Below, in pieces: positions 57,416-64,000 of a stretch of DNA of 64,000 nt; position 1 is the stretch's first letter; every line of letters starts with the position of its first letter. The DNA comes from Corticium candelabrum (Eukaryota > Porifera > Homoscleromorpha > Homosclerophorida > Plakinidae). Made by a program: the position numbers and the translations under genes. The stretch spans positions 4,486,651 to 4,550,650 of the forward strand of contig NC_085105.1 in the NCBI RefSeq assembly GCF_963422355.1. Reading direction: 5' to 3'. Below the pieces are notes generated by a model. It made no database searches, had not been told where the DNA came from, and saw only the letters and a list, made by a program, of their open reading frames with translations.

Positions 57416-58777
57416 CATATCATAAAAATGATTTGCACTCAAAATACTTTGTCTATCTATAGAACCTCTTTCTTTAATTGGGAGTAAGTTACTACCGCGC
57501 CAACGTTGCTGTCTTAACATTTATAATTTAAATATATCAATTCGAGATATAGCTGATTCCTTTAAATTGTCGGTAAGAACTCATTTTTTGAATGGGCGTC
57601 TCCCATATGATGATAGGCATCTGCCTACGACATTGTCTTATAATACTCATAGCAAACGATAAAGTTGTTGCTAGGTATTTCATAAATGTATCCTTACCAT
57701 CTTCCATTTCCGCCAAGAATAGATATACGGTAAACCTATATTCAATTTTCTCAAGCTGGAAGACCTCGTTATCGAAAATTTGTTGATCGCCTTCATGCAT
57801 GGTTGCGCGATTACAAAAATCAAAGATTTAGGATCATTCTTTATTTGGCACTTTCATTCTCGATATCAGCAGTACTCTCTTGCTGGAATTATTTATTATC
57901 ATGAAGTTCCACCCCCTAGACAGAATTTGGCAGTTATAGATAGCCAGCGTCGTCGGTCATAAGCTGTCTTTACTGCATTTGCGATTCTTGGTCTTGCCCA
58001 ATCCGCGTGTGACGCTGCTGTCCTCTGCTGCTCTTGTCATTGATCTTAAATTCTCAAAACCTAAATCTCAGTCGATTGCTAAAAGGAGATGTCAATGGTA
58101 TCTTACGTGCTGGCATGCACGGTCAGCCTCTTATGGGGAAGAGCAGCATGCCAAAGCGTAGTCCACGATGCGTCAAACCCAACTGCCCTTCTTATAAAAA
58201 AAAGCTCAGGCTAACCTATAGTTCGATCTAGACCAAGTAAATTTCTAGAAAATCTGTAATTGTAAACCATCTCTAGAGTTCTAGACGACCTGTAATGCTG
58301 AAACACTAATTGAGGACAGTCTGTAATTTTAGACCACTCTAGACATGGTGGAGAGTTCTGGATAGTGAGCGCCGAATTAATTGCTTAGAGCAATAAACAG
58401 TGCGCCCTGCCCTTCTACACAAACTTTAAACAAGTTAAAATTCTACATTAACAGGGTTGTAACAACACTTAATAAAGAACAAGAATGTCTTCTACAATTG
58501 CAAAAACTAAATGTATTACAGTAGTTTGGTGCGAAATAGATCACTACTCTCTACAGAGGTTACCTTGCTGGATGTGTTTTGACCAACGTGAACAAGCGAT
58601 GATTCAACAGGGCGAAGAGCCGCACCTTGCTTGGAAATCCTAATCACAAAATTCACAATTTATCGTGAATACGTGCTTTTAGAAGGATTAGCATTGTGCA
58701 ACTAAATATTATAACTAGCGAGCACAAATTTTAGGTGAAATGGTAACATGCCATCAAAAATACGTTTGCGTCAACTA
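57416..58777. other. no gene recognised
   Basis: A minus frame at 57800-57537 and a plus frame at 57979-58161 have no recognised domain. Near 58225-58360 there are short repeats around CTGTAAT and CTCTAGA. Confidence 0.35.
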
Positions 58778-59376
58778 TTAAAGGTTACAGCCAGAGTAAA
58801 TGGCAGTTGCAGCACATTGTTTTAACAACGATTTTCGTAAAATTATAACTGACTCATCATTGAGTGCCATATCGCTTTGCTGTTTGCTGTCCCGTTTTTC
58901 TTGATTACGTTGATGAGATGCCTCTTGAGCTTCCTCAGTCTTGGTGAGTTCATGTTTTCTGTCTATATGGTCAGTGTTACTTGCTAATGTTGGAAATAGA
59001 CGGTTTTCAGACTTCAGAGCTCCACGTTCGTTATCTTAAAATTAATAGATGTTAGGAAAATCATAAACATAAATTTCACGAAAGCACCTTTCACATCCTT
59101 AGAAAAATCGTCGTCACCCATTGAGACACTTGAAGCATTACATGTTCTAGAGCTTGCACTTAGTAGATGTTGGGAGTGCATCGACGGTGTTGTTGTTGTT
59201 GTTGCTTCATTGGCTTGTTCTTTCGAAGAACTTGCAGAGTAAACGCTTTCCTATAAACAAAATCAAACAACGCCAATTCAGAAGTTAATAGATTAAACCC
59301 CAACACTTTTCTTACTATTAGGACACTATTGTCTTGCTGCTGCAACTGCTGCTGCTGCTGGTGCTGCTGGTGCTGG

Positions 59377-59417
<41 letters not shown>

Positions 59418-59463
59418 GTGCTGCTGCTGCTGGTGCTGGTGCTGCTGCTGCTGCTGGTGCTGG

Positions 59464-59508
<45 letters not shown>

Positions 59509-60034
59509 AGCTGCTGCTGTAGCTGCTGTTGCTGTGCCATTTGCTGCATCACCGGGGAACTGATTGGCTGATTCATTTGCGAAGTCGTTTGAGAAAGACT
59601 CTGTAGCTGTTGCTGCTGTGGAGGCTGTTGATGAGTCATTTGCTGCATTACCGGCGAATATATTGGTTGATTCATTTGTGAAGTCATTTGAGAATTCTGT
59701 CGCTTTTGTTGCTGTGGCTGCTGTTGCTGAGCCGTTTGCTGCATCACCGGAGAAATCATTGACTGCTGTGTTTGCTGTTGCTGAGCCACTTGCTCCATCA
59801 TTTGCATCATTTGTTGCATCAGTTGCGGAGCCACTTGCTGCATCATTTGTTGCATCAGTTGCGGAGCCACTTGCTGCATCATTTGCTGCATCATTTGCTG
59901 CATCATTTGCTCCATCATTATTGGCGGTTGGTTCATTTGCGAAGCCGTTTGAGACAACGTTCGATGCCCCATTTGTGAATTCAGCTGTGGGTCCGTTTGC
60001 GAAACTACTTGCTCATTCATTTTCGAATCAATTT
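58778..60034 (-). CDS. glutamine/methionine-rich host protein (3' three exons)
   Basis: Minus-strand exons 60034-59316, 59250-59088 and 59034-58778 with GT..AG introns of 65 and 53 bp; phases fit and the frame ends at TAA 58778-58780. The first visible exon follows a TTGTCTAG acceptor; the earliest ATG is at 60020, so a 5' exon may exist outside the annotated part. The sequence is repeats of QMNQPIxSPVMQQM and MMQQVAPQLMQQ, then a long polyQ/QH tract from CAG/CAA codons, then an acidic/polar tail (DDDFSKDVK, KTEEAQEASHQRNQEKR). No fold is recognised. Such Q-rich proteins are often transcription co-regulators, but nothing here proves it. Confidence 0.65.
59338..59530 (-). repeat. (CAG)n/(CAC)n coding trinucleotide tract
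   Basis: GCTGCTG/GGTGCTG runs on the plus strand encode Q and QH runs on the minus strand within the Q-rich gene. Confidence 0.95.
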
Positions 60035-60334
60035 GCTAGACAATTAAAACAGCCACTTAAACATGCTTCATTATCATGGGCAAGAATTCCGTTTATGTTA
60101 ATTAATACATGCAACACCAAAACAATAATATAAAGTCAAAAAATCATCCTAGTTTATGTTTAGTTTCTAATTCACATTAAGATTGATGTGCAAACTATGT
60201 AGGTGGAAATGTATGTCTATATTTCGAGATAATACAATATGCGAAACTAGTATGTTATATGTTACAGTAATGAGTCCTAAGGTGGGATAATAACACCTAA
60301 CTTGCCCCACATTTTTGTTTCGTGGATTTCCCTA
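60035..60334. other. upstream of the Q-rich gene; nothing firm
   Basis: Presumed intron or promoter of the Q-rich gene up to the left block of element D. No feature recognised. Confidence 0.4.
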
Positions 60335-60475
60335 TCTCCCCTCGTCGAAGGTGCGCACCTGCCACTTAATGCCCAAGACGCGAAGATATGGATAGAGTGT
60401 AATATTTTGCACCCATTTTGGCTACCACATTTCCCCAAACCCTATCGGTCACCCTGGTCTACCACCAACTACTAA

Positions 60476-60676
60476 ATTGCGTTCAATTAGATAAATGCCT
60501 AGTATAGATATAAACCCGTGAATGCTGATCTGAGAAGTACCAAATTGCGCTCTATTAAAAATGTAATATATAACATATAACCGCACAATTGTGTGCCTCA
60601 GTCGTAAGCAAAGAAATTTGAGCTCTCTTAAACAAATATAATCTACAGTATACAGCAGCAGAATTGTCTTTGCGAT
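60476..60676 (+). promoter_or_regulatory. three tandem promoter-like modules of element D
   Basis: GCGTTCAATTAGATAAAT (about 60479), GCGCTCTATTAAAAATG (about 60547) and GAGCTCTCTTAAACAAAT (about 60620), each followed by a TATA-like run (AGTATAGATATAAA, AATATATAACATATAA, AATATAATCTACAGTATAC). Period about 70 bp; equivalent to 29157-29335. Confidence 0.55.
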
Positions 60677-63600
60677 ATGTCTGAGCTATTCAATATGAAC
60701 AGAGAGCTAACTTCCAAACCCGTCGGTTTATCGATAAAAGGACTGCGACAACAGCCCAAGAACATCGGGCTCGAGATATTCTCTCGCCTGCAAAAGGCAG
60801 AGCTTGCACAACTCATCTCGAAGCCAAAGACCGAAATATGGCACAATAAATTTAAGGCACCAGTCAAACTTGGGATATACGGCTCTGCGCCGTGTCGTAT
60901 AGATAGACAACCCAAGTAGCGCCGCGTCGAATTTTTTAAATAATCCCCAAAGAAGCCAATCTATCATTGCGAGCCAAAAAGATGATAGAAAAAGGATCTT
61001 CAAAATCCTCACTATCGCCTAACCATGCACTTTCAAAGGGTTAAAAAATGCTTCGTCCACCATTAGCTTCACGCATTGCACTCGAAGGGACCGGTATATT
61101 AAATGAGTTGTACAACAAACAAGAACGAGTGACCCAAGGACGCAGAATGTTAACATTCCAATTCCTTCGTATACGGTAGAGGTGCATGTCCGCACCGAAA
61201 GGATAAGGGAAAGTTGATAGTCCGAGTCCAGACGTCAGTCGATCTCGTGTACTTCTATATAAACAAGCACCTATAGACTTGGGCATATCGAAAGCGGCCA
61301 AGTAAAGCTTTTTCACAAGACCCCACCTAGCAGTCAAAAATATTTCGGTTAGAACAAGTGCGCGCCTGGCTTACAATATAGACCGTCCCGACATCAAGTG
61401 AAAGTTCGTCTGATTCATCGAAGTCCAGCTGGCCGTCGCCCTAGATCGAGATGCCCTGTTAATTAAGCATAGGGTCTCTACCTGATAGTGACTGGCTACG
61501 CTACAAGAAAAGACACGTTGCTTTGGCCACATAAAATGACAACTTGTATATTTCTTTGTCTTGCCGTACACCAAGGCATGGTAGCACATCGCAAAACCAC
61601 CAAAGCCAGGGAGCTCACCAAAGCCAGGAAACTCACCAAAGCCAGGGAGCTCGCCACATCCTTCTACAATGTGCAAATACCCTTGCAAGATGTTGCAAGA
61701 CAAACTTAGACAAGCTCAAAAAATCGAAAAACTGTTTGGAGTAGGGTATTCGAATGTACGAGCCCATCAAACAAGTCTGGCGTCTAACACGACAACCCGC
61801 CCACTACCCAAATAGCATGACAATCGGTATGTTTGAGCAACATTCCCTCTATATAAAGATTTCAAGGTCTCCAACCTCTACCTCTGCGGACATTGCCAAC
61901 AAGCTTTCACCAATTAAGTCCTCGAAATCTCCAACGGCACGCCTACCAGTGCACCCAAGGTGTCACACAACTCATTTGTCTAGGTGTTACGGCAGACGCA
62001 CCGCAGTCGGCTTACGAGAAAGCGTTTTACCCAACCTCCAATGTCATAAACATCGCCACTTGTTGGCTAAAATAAGGAGGCCAGCAACGGGACGTTTATA
62101 TCTACCACGCCACATGCGAACACAGCGGTGACCGGTGGATCGAGGGCGGTCCTGTCGACGGAATGGCCGGCCAAACATTATTTCAATTTTACGGCTGTCG
62201 CTGGCACGGTGTCTAAAACACTTTGAGAACCCAAAGTAAATATCCTGTATAAAAGAACTCTCCCGCGAGATCAAACTACTTGAAATGCCGGATTTGATCT
62301 CGTGGTCATGTGACAGTGCGAACTAACCCATCAGCAATCCCCAATCCAAGAACAGACAAACGAAGCCTATCCATGCACATGCCATGGTGTGACGACTTTA
62401 ATGCCTATCTCGACAAGGGACAGCCAGCTCACTCACAACAAACCAAATCCGCGAGACTGAACACATACCCATTTCCGTGTCCTTATATACACAACACACT
62501 AAACCCACACACGCATCTTTGCAACGCCGATCCCAAGCAACTTGTCGTAGGCTTTGTTGACGAGCTTCAGAGACAAGGAGATCAGATACGAGAAGTCGTT
62601 CGTCAGCAATATCTTTCAGATAATCTCCAGTTTGTCCCCGCCAAGCAAAAGAACGGATACAAAAGTAGAGCGACCAAGTGCCAGTGCTAGGATTCAGTTC
62701 TGAATAGTACGACTTAAACATCATCAAAGAACACTGTGAGAAAAACCACCAACTCTGTCAAAAGACCAAAAAGCAAAAAGGGCCAACCAAACCGTGTTTC
62801 TACTGACAAGTCACTTCTGATGTCTAAATTTCATAAACTATCTAGGACCAAGCACCACCTGCGACAAATGGGTCAAGCTCACAACTGTCAACTGCAAAAA
62901 TATATTTCAAGCTAAGAAACTGTCAATACCCGCTCACCTTCAAAGAATGGAAATCGTATAAACACGCATTCCGAAAGCGAGAGATGTCAACCTTTTCCGA
63001 CTGGCTGCGATATTACAACGACGTCGACTTTAGTTCTTTTCTAGAGAGCTCACCAAAGATAAAAAATTTACCACGAGTACAGAATCGACATCCTGATAAA
63101 CGAAGTATCGTTTCGGGGTGTATCACTACAGTTCTCACTCCGAGACACACACCACCAACAAAAAAGCACCAGACATCGTTGCCCTAAGAGGCCAGCCTAC
63201 AAAATGCTGAAAAGGCGCAGTCATCGGAGGCCGTAGTCTCGTCTTCACACGGTATCACGAAGCCGGAGTCACACGTATCCGAGCCCATCAATATACGACA
63301 ACGCTTGTCTCTCTCAACCATTGCGGGATTCGATACCAATGACCTATACCTCTCGACATTGGCCAAGAACATGCTCTGCGGTCCAGGAAAATTTCGGCAC
63401 TACTAGAATCCCTAAGACACTGAGAAAAAGACTCATCCCAAACCTTCTCGTAAGTAAGTGCTTTAGTTACACCGAGGTCAACATTCGAGTCCCGTTCCAC
63501 ATCCACGATACATTTGCAGATATGTATCCTGTTCGTCAATCGAAAATGTGGTCGACGCCAACGTTCTCCAAGAGATGCTAGACTGCATACACAAATACCG

Positions 63601-64000
63601 GCAATACGAATGCCTCCACGCTCCAATGGTACGTCAAACAAGATCTAGAGCTAGAGGTCACTGCCCTGTATCGCAAGATCGACGAAAAACCACAAAAATG
63701 TTTGAGCGGTTTGTCGATCAAGGTACAGGTGAATGACGCACAGAAGACGAGGACAAATTCAAGGCTCTATTGGCAGATGCATTTCAACTTTTCGGCAACA
63801 ATGCCTATGGTAAACTTATGGAAGAGTTAGAGCAACAAACCAACTCCATCTACGCCAAAGACAAAGACGTCGTCAACCGATCCATGCGAGGCGATAGATT
63901 CGAGACTAAATATATGAAAATCAAAGATGTCTACGAGCTGCATTCGAGGAAACGTCAGATCGCGATCAGACGTGTCTTTCGAGTAGGTATCGCGCCAAAC
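60677..64000 (+). pseudogene. DNA polymerase B, type 2, copy D (decayed, 3' end outside window)
   Basis: The ATG at 60677 opens an 80-codon frame (MSELFNMNRELTSKPVGLSI) with a single Rho_N/SAP-like motif (RLQKAELAQLISK). Further blocks are homologous to copy B: LTRQPAHYPNSMTIGMFEQH (about 61780-61845), a C2H2-like finger region in broken frames (about 61880-61990), AYEKAFYP (about 62010), CEHSGDRWIEGGPVDG (about 62110-62165), STFSDWLRYYNDVDF (about 62985-63030) and NAYGKLMEELEQQTNSIYAK (about 63800-63860). A 19-bp repeat (CCAAAGCCAGGGAGCTCA) occurs three times at 61597-61655. Stops throughout. Confidence 0.72.

Larger units (their letters stand above)
60335..64000 (+). mobile_element. element D: second PolB type 2 element, continues beyond the window
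   Basis: The left GC-rich block CCTATCTCCCCTCGTCG to CCAAGACGCGAAGATATGG (60335-60393) resembles those of A and C. It is followed by three promoter-like modules and a PolB type 2 gene collinear with 29.34-32.9 kb of element B. The element runs off the right edge. Confidence 0.65.

Noticed and set aside
59564-60133. 189-codon plus-strand frame rich in Ala, Ser and Phe
   Set aside because: Antisense to the repetitive Q/M-rich coding exon, which has coherent splice sites and phase.

Overview
The window is nuclear DNA from a multicellular eukaryote, most likely an early-branching marine animal such as a sponge (inference). The grounds are short GT-AG introns of about 60-100 bp, an RNF213-type giant AAA+ protein, a KRBA2-type integrase gene, Tc1 and pogo/Tigger transposons, and large decayed Polinton/Maverick-like (endogenous-virus-like) elements of the kind common in invertebrate genomes. 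No bacterial operons, rRNA, tRNA or CRISPR array were recognised.

Layout. 0.3-4.7 kb (+): a broken multi-exon gene with a retroviral-type integrase core, two CxC cysteine-rich modules, a C48/Ulp1-like protease and a PHD finger. It carries a G-rich minisatellite in one intron and a threefold tandem duplication of exons and introns. 4.7-7.2 kb: tetranucleotide repeats and a foldback MITE-like element. 7.5-8.5 kb (-): dead Tc1/mariner. 9.3-9.75 kb (+): TM2-domain gene fragment cut off at a (TA)n tract. 9.77-13.67 kb (-): element A, a truncated Polinton-like copy with PolB type 1. 14.4-27.9 kb (-): the RNF213-like gene, the one large intact host gene. 28.0-29.0 kb: unrecognised decayed gene. 29.07-43.98 kb (+): element B, with PolB type 2, a coiled-coil gene, an A32/FtsK-like packaging ATPase, minor structural proteins, a penton-like protein, the major capsid C-terminal part and a core protein; it is interrupted by two pogo/Tigger elements. 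46.26-54.5 kb (+): element C, with PolB type 1, an adenain-like protease, a zinc ribbon, an integrase, a helical-repeat protein and ankyrin repeats, bounded by inverted repeats. 54.53-55.33 kb: element C', an internally deleted relative. 55.94-56.63 kb: Harbinger-like MITE. 56.7-57.4 kb: ankyrin relic. 58.8-60.03 kb (-): spliced glutamine-rich host gene. 60.33-64.0 kb (+): element D, a second PolB type 2 copy running off the window.

How the parts relate. Elements A/C and B/D carry different PolB lineages but share a GC-rich terminal block and a recurrent sequence CGCCCTATTAGACAAAT followed closely by a TATA-like run, placed before genes. B holds capsid and packaging genes; C holds integrase and protease. 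Together they make one complete Polinton gene set. I propose this as the main candidate for an undescribed system: either one two-polymerase element split by rearrangement, or two co-dependent elements sharing ends and promoters. All virus-like reading frames are decayed by stops and frameshifts and are described only as found.
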